From Lachnospiraceae bacterium (GTDB taxonomy: Bacteria > Bacillota > Clostridia > Lachnospirales > Lachnospiraceae), in NCBI GenBank assembly GCA_017480565.1, contig JAFVAL010000064.1, positions 1 to 40,166 of the forward strand: a stretch of DNA of 40,166 nucleotides, written 5' to 3'. Of this stretch, positions 7,995 to 15,749 are shown piece by piece. The notes beneath the pieces were generated by a model that worked only from the letters and a program-made list of their open reading frames with translations, ran no database searches and was not told where the DNA came from. Positions within the stretch are counted from its first letter, which is position 1, and every line of letters starts with the position of its first letter. Both the position numbers and the translations under genes were made by a program.

Positions 7995-10900
7995 CTACTC
8001 TCTCACCGCTAAAAGCTCCATAAGCTTCGTGCGTCCGGTCATCAAAATCGAAGCCGCACATCCCAACAGATAAAAACCGACATAGCCAAGCACCGCGATC
8101 ATCTGCATCCGCAAGCCTTGTCTTAAGAAAAGCATCGCAGCGCACCCTAACAATACGCCGGGAAGCATCAACATCATTTGCTCCAGGAAGAAGGAGAAGA
8201 AAATGCGGCCCATCTTTGCACCGAAGCCCCGCATCAGGGCAAACTCCCGCTTTCTGGCGTGAATCATCAGCCAGGAAATGATAAATCCGATCAACACGAT
8301 CACCACGGAAATCATGACCAAAACCACCCGGCCGGTCGCGATGTATTTCTTGAGCGTCTCCGTCAGTTTCAAAAATGCGGCATCCCGCAGCACAATCGTC
8401 GTGCGGTTTTGGGAGAGCCTTCCGACTCTGGAGAAGCCCTTATCCTGCAGATATAATCGCATCTCATCAAGTCTTGCTGCAGATTTTAATGTAAATCTAC
8501 ATGTGGAAAATGTCTGCTGCCGATAATAGTAATAGTCCAGTCTCTCTGCATCGCTCGCTGCGTACCACCACTCCGGCATCGGATGCTCTGCGGGATCATT
8601 TTCGTAAATGCTTCCCCAGGGTGTCGTGAAATAAAGCGGGACATAGATCTGTTCTTTCGTTCCAACCTTCTGATACGCGCCGACCACACGCAGCTGCACC
8701 ACGGATTCAAAGCCTTCGGTCATGCGGTTTTCCAGCCACCAGATGGAAAAGGTGTCCCCCAACGCTAAATCTCGCGCCTTTAACAGGTCTGTACTGACAA
8801 TCGCTGGCACGATATACTCGCTCTCTTGCGGATACATCAGCGCGTCCAGATAAGTCTGGCCGTCCTTTTTAGCAAGGCAGCTCTCATCCCAGCCGTCAAG
8901 CCACGTCACCGTAGGCTCACTGTAGTAGAATTCTTTGGACCCGGCAAGCGCATTGACCGAGACCAGTTCGGGCTGCTTTAAAATCCAGTCCATGCGCGAT
9001 TCCTGCGCAAAAGAGCCCTCGCCAAAATGCGGGATCGAGTCCTCAAACCAGTACGGATAGGTTTTGGAAACATAGACGTCCTCGACATCCTCGATGGCAA
9101 GCAGATCTCTCACCGCATCAATCTGGACAACCAGCCCGGAGTAGTATCGTCCATTGGTGCTGACCACCATGCCGTCCAGCTTTGTGTCGGTCATCGCTCT
9201 GTCAAGCTCCCTTTGCCAGCCTCCAAAGATACCCCCAAGGACAATGACCGCGATCGTCAGCACCAGCGAAACTACGGGAACAACGAGGGATCGCAGGCCC
9301 CCGCGCCGGATCGAAAGCATCGCAAATCGCAGGCTTCCTCTGCCGCTTACCGATGTCTTTCCGGAAGGGATCCGCACGTGGCTTTTTCCACGGTCAAAGG
9401 TTCCGTCGCGAAATGCGCCAGGCATAAACACAAGGCAAAGCACCAAAGAGGCCAGAATCATAAACAGGGCTGCCATCCAAACCGCCCCGGTGTGAAACGC
9501 CGTATCCAGCACAGCCTCTTTGGAAATGCCAAGCACCGTCTCGCTATAGATCGTTAGAATCTCGTCGTTTTTCGACCACATTTGCTCCAAGGCCGCAAAT
9601 ACACGCGGAAGTCCCATTTGACCCAAAACCGCGCCAAGAATCGAAGCGCTCCCGGAGATCATCAGTGCTCCGGCAAGCAGCCAAACCACGATCTGTTTCT
9701 TCTCTGTCCCCAGACAGATCATGGTTTTTACCGTGTCCTTTTGCCGGCTCACAAACAAAAAGCCGAACAAAAACAGGACCGTGAGGGAGCCAAAGATACA
9801 CACCATCAGAATATTGGTGGCAGTCTCTTTCATCGAGGCAAATGGTGCCGCCGCGTCCTGGTAGCCTTGATCTAAAAGCTGTACGCGGACATTTTCCGGC
9901 ATTCTCTCTTGCAGCAAGTCTACCGCGGCAACCGCCTTCGCATTTTCTAAAGAAATGGTTGCGATCTGATAGCCAAAAAATGGCGCTTTTACAGGCGTTC
10001 CAATCACCCAGACCGTTCCCGGATAGGTGTTGATGGCATGTGCAACTCCCGCAACCTTAAGCGAAGTTTTCTCCTCGGCAGGCTGCAGATCAAACCGATC
10101 CTCTTCACTGGAAATCAATGACTGAAGGGAGATCTCATCTCCCGGTTTTACACTTAATTGTGAGGCGATGTCTGCACTGACAATGCACGCACCTTCGTCC
10201 CCTGCGGCAGGCATCTCGCCCTCATCCAGGTACAAGATTCCTTGCTGGAATTCGTAGGTATCCCGAATGTCCTGGGCATAATGCAAGGTCACATAATTGT
10301 TGATAATCTGGTAACGAATCACCTCTTTGGCAAATCTCTCCGGTAACGGATCGCCAGGCGTCACTTCCTGATACGGCTTTGTCTCCGACTCTCCCTCTGC
10401 CTCATCGAAGGCAAGTACCTGGAAGTTAAAGATTCCATTTTCCAGGCCTTCTATCTGGTTTTTATCGATAAACACACCGTGCAGCATGTAGGTCTTGCCC
10501 TTTTCCGGGATAAATCCGCTCGTCCCGGGAAGGATATTGAGCAGAACATCCGGTCTCACAGCAGAACCATAATAAAGCTTGCTGACACGCCCGAAGTAGT
10601 AGAAGACTTCGCTCTGATCCTCCTCATAGTGCCCGGCGTTCGTCTCCTCCGCCCCTTCGTCCTCGACCCAGACCTTATGATACTGCGGATCCGACCAGCC
10701 GCCCACCTCGATCACACCGCGGCTTTCATAGGCGGTCGCCACACTGAGCCGGTGATAGCCCTCGAGATAGCCAAGCGCTTCGCTTGCCATCGTAACACTT
10801 TTTACCCCGGCAACCTTCTCGATACTTTCCGCAGTAATCTGCTCTGCTGCAGCTCTTGCAAATGTATCCGCCACGTCCGGGTTCGGATACTCTGCTCCCA

Positions 10901-11087
10901 TATATTCCACGACCGCGATCGACTGATACTGCTCATCACACTGTCTCAGGACATGATCACAGTATAGTCTGACGCCAAGCGCCAGGATCGTCGCCGTCGT
11001 CAATAACAAAATCAAGATAAAAAACAGAATCGATCTTCCTCTGGCACGCAGATTAGAACGAATACCGCCTCGCACAAAGAGTTTCAT
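7995..11087 (-). CDS. Large FtsX-domain ABC permease
   Basis: A 1030-residue permease with two FtsX repeats. The first membrane helix is at about residues 17-40, then comes a large external domain to about residue 420. Three helices follow near 420-445, 470-500 and 530-560. A second-half helix starts near 600, then a second external domain of about 280 residues, and three final helices from about 915 to the end. The HARKREFALMRGFGAKMGRI stretch after helix 915-940 is the typical FtsX coupling region. Proteins of this architecture in Firmicutes act as exporters, antimicrobial-peptide detoxifiers or cell-wall signalling devices; the substrate cannot be read from the sequence. The start ATG ending at 11087 has GGAGG six bases upstream. 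A perfect TATAAT lies at 11128-11133. Confidence 0.88.
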   Translation of the reverse strand: MKLFVRGGIRSNLRARGRSILFFILILLLTTATILALGVRLYCDHVLRQCDEQYQSIAVVEYMGAEYPNPDVADTFARAAAEQITAESIEKVAGVKSVTMASEALGYLEGYHRLSVATAYESRGVIEVGGWSDPQYHKVWVEDEGAEETNAGHYEEDQSEVFYYFGRVSKLYYGSAVRPDVLLNILPGTSGFIPEKGKTYMLHGVFIDKNQIEGLENGIFNFQVLAFDEAEGESETKPYQEVTPGDPLPERFAKEVIRYQIINNYVTLHYAQDIRDTYEFQQGILYLDEGEMPAAGDEGACIVSADIASQLSVKPGDEISLQSLISSEEDRFDLQPAEEKTSLKVAGVAHAINTYPGTVWVIGTPVKAPFFGYQIATISLENAKAVAAVDLLQERMPENVRVQLLDQGYQDAAAPFASMKETATNILMVCIFGSLTVLFLFGFLFVSRQKDTVKTMICLGTEKKQIVVWLLAGALMISGSASILGAVLGQMGLPRVFAALEQMWSKNDEILTIYSETVLGISKEAVLDTAFHTGAVWMAALFMILASLVLCLVFMPGAFRDGTFDRGKSHVRIPSGKTSVSGRGSLRFAMLSIRRGGLRSLVVPVVSLVLTIAVIVLGGIFGGWQRELDRAMTDTKLDGMVVSTNGRYYSGLVVQIDAVRDLLAIEDVEDVYVSKTYPYWFEDSIPHFGEGSFAQESRMDWILKQPELVSVNALAGSKEFYYSEPTVTWLDGWDESCLAKKDGQTYLDALMYPQESEYIVPAIVSTDLLKARDLALGDTFSIWWLENRMTEGFESVVQLRVVGAYQKVGTKEQIYVPLYFTTPWGSIYENDPAEHPMPEWWYAASDAERLDYYYYRQQTFSTCRFTLKSAARLDEMRLYLQDKGFSRVGRLSQNRTTIVLRDAAFLKLTETLKKYIATGRVVLVMISVVIVLIGFIISWLMIHARKREFALMRGFGAKMGRIFFSFFLEQMMLMLPGVLLGCAAMLFLRQGLRMQMIAVLGYVGFYLLGCAASILMTGRTKLMELLAVRE

Positions 11088-11127
11088 GCTTTGCCTCCAT
11101 GAAATGGCAGAGCCATTGATGCACTTC

Positions 11128-11133
11128 ATTATA
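11128..11133 (-). promoter_or_regulatory. -10 box for the ABC permease operon
   Basis: A perfect TATAAT on the minus strand, 41 bases before the permease start. The -35 at 17 bases is weak (TTTTAA). It lies just past the terminator at 11153-11193, which suggests that the operon starts here rather than by read-through. Confidence 0.5.
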
Positions 11134-11149
11134 CCGGAAACTTTATCAT

Positions 11150-11326
11150 TTTAAAAGAACAAAGAGACCCCACATCCAAAGATATGAGGCCTCCGAGTAA
11201 GGGGATCAAACAGCCGAAACAAAGATTGCCTCGGCTGTTCAGGTAAAGGGTACCCCAGATTTTTCGTTCCGACAATAGGCAATTCTCGGAAAATGTCCAT
11301 TTCCCGCAAATCTTAAGAATTTCCGA
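11150..11326 (-). ncRNA. Candidate small RNA, about 175 nt, of unknown class
   Basis: A transcript unit is suggested on the minus strand. It starts near 11324, behind a TGCTAAAAT extended -10 box (11331-11336). A hairpin AACAGCCGA/TCGGCTGTT (11209-11217 with 11231-11239) lies in the middle. It ends with a 13-bp stem (11164-11176 with 11181-11193) and TTTGTTCTTTT. Three pairs in the final stem are G-U on the minus transcript but A-C mismatches on the plus transcript, so the minus strand is the transcribed one. The permease has its own TATAAT after this terminator, so the unit may be an independent RNA. A terminator-attenuated leader of the permease operon is the alternative. I could not match it to 6S RNA, a T-box or a named riboswitch. 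Confidence 0.45.
11153..11193 (-). terminator. Intrinsic terminator of the candidate small RNA
   Basis: A 13-bp stem with a CAAA/TTTG loop (11164-11193), followed on the minus strand by TTTGTTCTTTT. Wobble pairing is compatible only with minus-strand RNA. Confidence 0.7.
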
Positions 11327-11363
11327 CCTCATTTTAGCAGATCGAAAACCCAAAAACACAGAC

Positions 11364-11392
11364 TAGACAAATGAATCTGTCACGGGTAAAAT
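11364..11392 (+). promoter_or_regulatory. mscS promoter
   Basis: TAGACA (11364-11369), a 17-base spacer and TAAAAT (11387-11392). The predicted transcript begins near 11399, 47 bases before the mscS start. It diverges from the minus-strand -10 box at 11331-11336. Confidence 0.7.
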
Positions 11393-11445
11393 GATAGTAA
11401 CCGGAAACGAAATCAAACGTTACATTTCAGAAAGGAAGGGTTTTT

Positions 11446-12255
11446 ATGGAACAATTTTTAAAGACCATGATTGAACTTGTCACCACCTACGGCGGCAAGA
11501 TTCTACTTGCACTGCTTCTTCTGATCATCGGCTCCTTTGTCGTAAAGGGACTGACCAAGGCGGCCGGCAAGGCGATCGACAAGACCAAGCTCGATGCAAC
11601 GGTAAAGCAGGTTGCGAAGAACGCTGCAAAGCTTCTTCTCAATGTGATCTTAGTCATCGCTGTGATCCAGATCCTGGGCGTGAATATGTCCAGTGTCATC
11701 GCGATCTTAGCTTCCTGCGGACTGGCTGTCGGCCTCGCACTGCAGGGTGCGTTAAGCAATCTGGCAGGCGGTCTGATGATCTTAATCTTCAAGCCGTTTA
11801 AAGTCGGTGATTACATCGATTCCACAGGCGCGCAGGGCGTTGTCAACGACATCAGCATGTTCTACACCAAGATCATGACCGTCGACAACAAGCAAATCTT
11901 CGTCCCGAACGGCGATCTGATGAATGCAAACATCACCAACTACTCCTATGCACCGAACCGTCGTGTCGATATCGATTTTAAGATCACCAACGACATCGAT
12001 CCTGAGTTCGTAAAGGGTGTCCTGTTGACTGCCGCAAAGGCAACCACCGGTGTCCTTGAAGATCCGGCTCCGTTTGCCCGCTTAACCGGCGTAGATGATG
12101 ATACGTTTATCTTTACCGTACGTGCATGGTGCGAAACGGCAAGTTACTGGGATGTCTATTTCGATCTGATTGAGAACTGCAGCAAGAGCCTTGCTTACTA
12201 CAACATCGACGATCCGGAAGAGCGCATCGCAGTCCGCATTGTCAAGGAAGATTAA
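11446..12255 (+). CDS. mscS: Small-conductance mechanosensitive channel, MscS family
   Basis: A 269-residue MscS channel of minimal size. Transmembrane helices lie near residues 18-38 and 58-80. The pore-lining TM3, SSVIAILASCGLAVGLALQGALSNLAGGLMILIF, is at about residues 84-117, with the Gly/Ala packing pattern and the kink expected in the family. FKPFKVGDYID then opens the beta domain, with FVPNGDLMNANITNYS, and an alpha/beta C-terminal domain follows. The protein relieves turgor on osmotic downshock. GGAAGGG five bases before the ATG is the ribosome site. The gene is monocistronic, with a dedicated promoter and a shared bidirectional terminator. Confidence 0.95.
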   Translation: MEQFLKTMIELVTTYGGKILLALLLLIIGSFVVKGLTKAAGKAIDKTKLDATVKQVAKNAAKLLLNVILVIAVIQILGVNMSSVIAILASCGLAVGLALQGALSNLAGGLMILIFKPFKVGDYIDSTGAQGVVNDISMFYTKIMTVDNKQIFVPNGDLMNANITNYSYAPNRRVDIDFKITNDIDPEFVKGVLLTAAKATTGVLEDPAPFARLTGVDDDTFIFTVRAWCETASYWDVYFDLIENCSKSLAYYNIDDPEERIAVRIVKED

Positions 12256-12274
12256 TCTTAGTTTCACTCAGTAT

Positions 12275-12306
12275 AAAGGCTGCGAGGTTATCCCCGCAGC
12301 CTTTTC
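12275..12306. terminator. Bidirectional terminator between mscS and the padR gene
   Basis: AAGGCTGCG (12276-12284) pairs with CGCAGCCTT (12295-12303). There are Ts after the stem on the plus strand (TTTT) and a T-run on the minus strand, so it can serve both convergent genes. Confidence 0.8.
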
Positions 12307-12632
12307 TAATCCGTATCTTTTTTTGGGGCAAATGTCTCCGCTCCGTCCGAGAGCATTTGCTTGAGCCTCTCGACTTCTTCCTCTAGCATGAGACGCCCTT
12401 TTTCGGTCACAACATACCACTTCTGGCGCTTCTCCTGCCTGGTCTGACGAATCATCCCGCTGCTCTCAAACTTCGGAAGCATCGCGTAGAGCGTCCCTGG
12501 TCCGACTGAGATCCGCCCATGGGAGATCCGCGCCACTTCATCCATGATATCGACGCCGCAGCGCTCCTCAAGAAGCGCAAGCAAGATATAATACATCGGC
12601 TCCGATAACGTCTGAAACTGTTCTCTTGCCAT
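12306..12632 (-). CDS. PadR-family transcriptional regulator
   Basis: A 108-residue PadR repressor. The winged HTH spans about residues 10-80: EPMYYILLALLEERCGVDIMDEVARISHGRISVGPGTLYAMLPKFESSGMI, followed by the wing and WYVVTEKGR. A short C-terminal helix for dimerisation follows. The GxLYAMLxxFExxGxI pattern is diagnostic. It starts three bases after the stop of the DUF2812 gene, with AGGTGA as ribosome site inside that gene's end, so the two are co-translated. The upstream promoter carries two copies of a TATCGA-N3-TCGATR palindrome, consistent with self-repression. Confidence 0.92.
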   Translation of the reverse strand: MAREQFQTLSEPMYYILLALLEERCGVDIMDEVARISHGRISVGPGTLYAMLPKFESSGMIRQTRQEKRQKWYVVTEKGRLMLEEEVERLKQMLSDGAETFAPKKDTD

Positions 12633-12635
12633 ACT

Positions 12636-13898
12636 TCACCTGTCGCTACTTTCTGCAAGGCCAAGCTCCCTTTTGATCAGAAGAACTTCCTCTGCGGTTG
12701 GTTCTTTGCTGGTGTGAAGCCGGAGAACAAAGTCATATCCCAGCACATACTGATAGCTCTCTCTATCGGCGACATACGAAACCGTCGGCACGTTCCACTG
12801 CGCATTGTCTTCGATCGCATTCTCTTTCACGTACCGCGTATTGCTACGCCATACCATGTGAATCACCCACGGATACTTGCTCCGGTACAGCTCATAATCT
12901 AAAAATGTCTTCCCGGATGACTCCACGTCATAGGCCCACATTTCCCCCAACAGGCTCTTAGAATGGTAAATGTCATTGACCTTAATCTCATCTGTCGTTC
13001 CCGGAAATTCTGCGATCGTCAGAGGCATCTCGCTCTCTTCTTTCACCACTCTTTTTGACGGTCCACTCATCACCACGGCAAGCGCAACGATGAAAATCAC
13101 AAATACGAAGGCCAAGCTGCCACCAATCTGGATGGCCCAGTTTTCAGAGCGAGAAGGTCTCCCCTCACCGATTGCCAGAATAAAAACGGCGATCAAAACG
13201 ATCGAAACCCATACGACTGGTTGATTCCAGAAGCTGACAATCAGTGCAAACAAGCAAAAGGCAGCCTCCAGATAGCGAACTTTCGGATAGACCTTTTGCC
13301 AGAAAGATCCCCTGCAGGAAACCTCCCCAAAGACCGCAAGCTCTTTCTTCTTATCCACATGCCAGCCAAACAGGGTCAGCAATCTGATCGCATCGATCAA
13401 AAACGTGACCGCAGCCACGACAAGCAGCCACGGCAGGTATCTTTGAAAGAGCCAGATGCGCGGATTCATATATGCCTGGAAAAACAGATTCGCTGTGACG
13501 ATCAGATTCGTCCCAAGATCGCTGAGTTGTTTCTTGCGCTCCGCCTGAAAAACATTTGCAAGCTTCTCTTCCTGGGTCACGATCGGCACTGAATCCTCTT
13601 TGATTCTACGAAATACCACAAATCTTCGGGAACTGTCCACCATCTCCCAGCCGGCTGCTGCACAGTACTCCGCAAACTCTTCCGTATCAGGCTCCGGCGC
13701 GGTGTCCATCTCCGAATTCTTTAAAAAGACCTGCACATCGTAAACTTCTTCCGACGGCTCCGTTCGCTCAAAGCAAAGCCCCAGCCCAAAAGAAGCAAAC
13801 TTCCATCCCTTCCTGGCCATCTCGGTCAGATAATCCGCAAATTCATCGCACTGTGTATAAGAATAACCACGAAACACGCGTTTCTTGTCTCTCAACAT
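12636..13898 (-). CDS. DUF2812 membrane protein co-transcribed with PadR
   Basis: A 420-residue protein with an N-terminal DUF2812 domain (about residues 1-115). Its typical start is RGYSYTQCDEFADYLTEMARKGWKF, followed by AEYCAAAGWEMVDSSRRFVVFR. Hydrophobic helices then lie at about residues 155-190, 215-250 and 260-290, and an extracytoplasmic C-terminal domain follows. DUF2812 proteins are regularly paired with PadR regulators; their biochemical role is not established. The start ATG ending at 13898 has GGAGG five bases upstream; a TTG four codons earlier is less likely. The order is inverted relative to many such pairs, with the regulator second. The operon promoter is at 13946-13974. Confidence 0.85.
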   Translation of the reverse strand: MLRDKKRVFRGYSYTQCDEFADYLTEMARKGWKFASFGLGLCFERTEPSEEVYDVQVFLKNSEMDTAPEPDTEEFAEYCAAAGWEMVDSSRRFVVFRRIKEDSVPIVTQEEKLANVFQAERKKQLSDLGTNLIVTANLFFQAYMNPRIWLFQRYLPWLLVVAAVTFLIDAIRLLTLFGWHVDKKKELAVFGEVSCRGSFWQKVYPKVRYLEAAFCLFALIVSFWNQPVVWVSIVLIAVFILAIGEGRPSRSENWAIQIGGSLAFVFVIFIVALAVVMSGPSKRVVKEESEMPLTIAEFPGTTDEIKVNDIYHSKSLLGEMWAYDVESSGKTFLDYELYRSKYPWVIHMVWRSNTRYVKENAIEDNAQWNVPTVSYVADRESYQYVLGYDFVLRLHTSKEPTAEEVLLIKRELGLAESSDR

Positions 13899-13916
13899 CC
13901 CCACCTCCAAACATAT

Positions 13917-13931
13917 TATCGAGACTCGATA
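13917..13931. promoter_or_regulatory. PadR operator, proximal copy
   Basis: The sequence TATCGAGACTCGATA is a perfect dyad (TATCGA-N3-TCGATA). It lies just after the predicted transcript start, near +10 to +25, and 36 bases before the second copy (centre to centre). Confidence 0.7.
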
Positions 13932-13945
13932 TTGTTTCTGTCATC

Positions 13946-13974
13946 ATAGTAACATCGAGTATCGATATTGTCAA
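13946..13974 (-). promoter_or_regulatory. DUF2812-padR operon promoter with operator in the spacer
   Basis: TTGACA (13969-13974), a 17-base spacer and TACTAT (13946-13951) on the minus strand. The spacer contains TATCGATACTCGATG (13953-13967), a near-identical copy of the proximal operator. A repressor bound there would block RNA polymerase directly. Confidence 0.8.
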
Positions 13975-13983
13975 GAGGTGCAA

Positions 13984-14022
13984 ACAAAAAACCTTGACCA
14001 AGTTGCCCAAGCCAAGGTTTGC
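13984..14022 (-). terminator. Terminator after the nitroreductase gene
   Basis: AACCTTG and CAAGGTT (13990-13996 and 14013-14019 on the plus strand) pair around a 16-nt loop. On the minus strand the stem is followed by TTTTTTG. Confidence 0.7.
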
Positions 14023-14038
14023 ATTTGCCAAGATGAAA

Positions 14039-14566
14039 TTATACGTAGGAAATGTGGGTGTTATAATCGTACGTGTGCGGCTCTTTCACGAAATCTTTGT
14101 AACCGATCGCGATCGCAATCTCGTACTCATAGCCCTCGGGGAATGCAAGCTTCTTTGCAAACTCCGCTTCCTTCTCACCGCGCAGCGCATCCTTCACGCA
14201 GCCGATGATCAAAGTTCCCAGCCCAAGCGTCTCCGCTGCCAGAACGATATTCTCGCACGCAATCCCGGCATCCAACGGGCTCCAGAAGAACTTTTTATCC
14301 GCGCTCAAGAAAATCACATGCGGCGCATCAAAATAAAAGTTTCTCGCCGGCACCGCACCCCGCAGGCGGTTCTTCTCCTCCTCAATCTCTGCAAGCACCG
14401 GATTCTCTCGATCCACCACGGTAAAATGTACTTCCTGCTTATTTGCCGCGGTCGGCGCCTGCAATCCTGCCGTCAACACCTGATCCAAAAGCGCTTTTGT
14501 CAGCTTCTCTTCCTGGTATCCTCTCGTCGAGAATCGTTTCGCAAATAACTCCAGATTTTCAGCCAT
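14039..14566 (-). CDS. Nitroreductase family protein
   Basis: A 175-residue flavin-dependent nitroreductase-fold protein. The FMN phosphate region is RFSTRGYQEEKLTKALLDQVLTAGLQAPTAANKQEVHFTVV near the N-terminus; the usual sequence is RRSxRxF...APSxxNxQPW, so the fold is clear although the TANKQE version is a variant. LAAETLGLGTLIIGCV in the second half and EIAIAIGYKD near the end are typical. The physiological electron acceptor is unknown. The preferred start is the ATG ending at 14566 (a GTG one codon earlier is possible), with AGGAGG upstream. It follows the amidase gene by 36 bases and ends at a terminator. Confidence 0.9.
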   Translation of the reverse strand: MAENLELFAKRFSTRGYQEEKLTKALLDQVLTAGLQAPTAANKQEVHFTVVDRENPVLAEIEEEKNRLRGAVPARNFYFDAPHVIFLSADKKFFWSPLDAGIACENIVLAAETLGLGTLIIGCVKDALRGEKEAEFAKKLAFPEGYEYEIAIAIGYKDFVKEPHTYDYNTHISYV

Positions 14567-14602
14567 CACGTTATTCCTCCTATTTCTTTTCAAGGCAACG
14601 CC

Positions 14603-15469
14603 TTAATTTGCACAAAACACATCGATTCCGTTGGCAATGCCTTCGGCGATCTTATCCTGATATTCCTCGGTACCAAGCTTCGCATCTTCCTCCGGATTGC
14701 TCATGTAACCGACCTCCACGATTGTCACCGGCACCGTGCACCAGTTGATTCCGCTCATCGTGTCTGTCTCCCAGACCTTATTCGCACGCGCCCCGGTCGC
14801 TGTAGAAAGCTCATCAAGAATCGCCTTCGAGAGCGCATAGCTCTCTTCATACAGGTCCGCATTCCACGGGTTATTCTTCGTCTGACAAATGGTCATACAT
14901 CCATGCATCGACGTATCTTCCGATCCATCCGCATGAATTCTGACAAATGCATCCGCATTTGCATCATTGGCCATCGCAGCACGCTCCGAGTTTGGAATAT
15001 TTACGTCATGCGTGGTACGCACCATGATCACTTCATAGCCACGCTCTTCCAAAAGCGCCTGCACCTTCTTCGCAAGGATCAGATTCAGCTCGTATTCGTT
15101 CATCTTACTGTACTTGCCGGCAGTGCCGGAGCTGACCTTCTTCTTCGTCTCCTTCGCGCCGGGGCCGATCGGCTCCTTCTCGGAATTGCCCTTCGCCTGA
15201 TGACCCGCATCCAGCACGATCACCTTGCCCGTGCCGATGAGTGTCGTCTCTTCCGTGGTCTCCTCCGTCGTCGTTTCCTCTGTTGTTGTCTCCACGGTCG
15301 TCGTCTCTGTCGTCGTTTCCTTCGTGGTTGTCTCCTCTGTGGTCGTCTCCGTAGAGATCTCCGTCGTTGTCTCAGAGATCGGTGCTTTTCCACCGTCACA
15401 GCCTACGCACGTCGCGATAAATGCAAGCACAAGCATGCACACCAAGAATCGTCTCATCTTACATTTCAT
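14603..15469 (-). CDS. Secreted N-acetylmuramoyl-L-alanine amidase (Amidase_3), lipoprotein
   Basis: A 288-residue cell-wall amidase. The signal peptide ends in a lipobox-like FIATCVGC, with Cys near residue 24. A linker of about 45 residues follows, made almost entirely of ETTT-type repeats. The catalytic domain begins at [11 protein letters not shown] (first Zn ligand His). It continues with a Zn-ligand Glu in [14 protein letters not shown], the third ligand His in FVRIHADGS, and the catalytic Glu in [11 protein letters not shown]. It should cleave the amide bond between MurNAc and the stem peptide. I start at the ATG ending at 15469; an ATG four codons later is an alternative. The promoter at 15523-15551 overlaps the end of the upstream XRE gene. 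Confidence 0.92.
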   Translation of the reverse strand: MKCKMRRFLVCMLVLAFIATCVGCDGGKAPISETTTEISTETTTEETTTKETTTETTTVETTTEETTTEETTEETTLIGTGKVIVLDAGHQAKGNSEKEPIGPGAKETKKKVSSGTAGKYSKMNEYELNLILAKKVQALLEERGYEVIMVRTTHDVNIPNSERAAMANDANADAFVRIHADGSEDTSMHGCMTICQTKNNPWNADLYEESYALSKAILDELSTATGARANKVWETDTMSGINWCTVPVTIVEVGYMSNPEEDAKLGTEEYQDKIAEGIANGIDVFCAN

Positions 15470-15522
15470 CCTATGATTCCACCTTTTCTTCCAGGTCATT
15501 TCTCAGATCTTCACTGCAAATA

Positions 15523-15551
15523 ACTATACGCTTGCTGGATTGCCCTGTCAA
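15523..15551 (-). promoter_or_regulatory. Promoter of the amidase-nitroreductase operon
   Basis: Consensus TTGACA (15546-15551), a 17-base spacer and TATAGT (15523-15528) on the minus strand. The -35 box lies over the stop codon of the XRE gene, so the promoter is packed into the preceding gene. Confidence 0.75.
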
Positions 15552-15748
15552 GGCTCAGGCTCCCAGAACAACTCATCCAACGTCTTCCCAAGCTCCTTGC
15601 AGATCGCGATACAAAGCTGCAGCGTCGGATTGTAGTCACCCTTCTCAATCGCATTGATCGTCTGCCTCGAAACCCCGACACGCCTCGCAAGCTCCTCCTG
15701 CGAAAGATCCTTCGCGGCACGGGCAGACTTCAGTTTCAGATTCTTCAT
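15548..15748 (-). CDS. XRE-family regulator, 66 residues
   Basis: A small Cro/C1-type repressor consisting of one HTH: MKNLKLKSARAAKDLSQEELARRVGVSRQTINAIEKGDYNPTL, then a short dimerisation tail ending GKTLDELFWEPEP. The LSQEELARRVGVSRQTINAIE core is the classic five-helix XRE signature of the YgzD/YozG kind. GGAG six bases before the ATG fixes the start at 15748; the open frame upstream is inside the previous gene. Its start lies two bases past the stop of the 170-residue membrane protein, so it is the last gene of the four-gene membrane-protein operon and probably regulates it. Confidence 0.92.
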   Translation of the reverse strand: MKNLKLKSARAAKDLSQEELARRVGVSRQTINAIEKGDYNPTLQLCIAICKELGKTLDELFWEPEP

Positions 15749-15749
15749 G

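Noticed and set aside
7995-8145. Extended N-terminus of the ABC ATPase
   Set aside because: The 54 extra codons overlap the permease gene in another frame; the ATG ending at 7983 has a clear ribosome site.
11150-11340. 6S RNA, T-box or known riboswitch
   Set aside because: The 5' and 3' ends do not form a closing stem like 6S, and no T-box AGGGTGG-type motif or other recognised core is visible.
11129-11359. 76-residue minus-strand frame
   Set aside because: Covers the promoter, hairpins and terminator of the candidate RNA; no ribosome site at its start.
15225-15476. Plus-strand Val/Ser-repeat frame
   Set aside because: It is the antisense of the Glu/Thr linker of the amidase.
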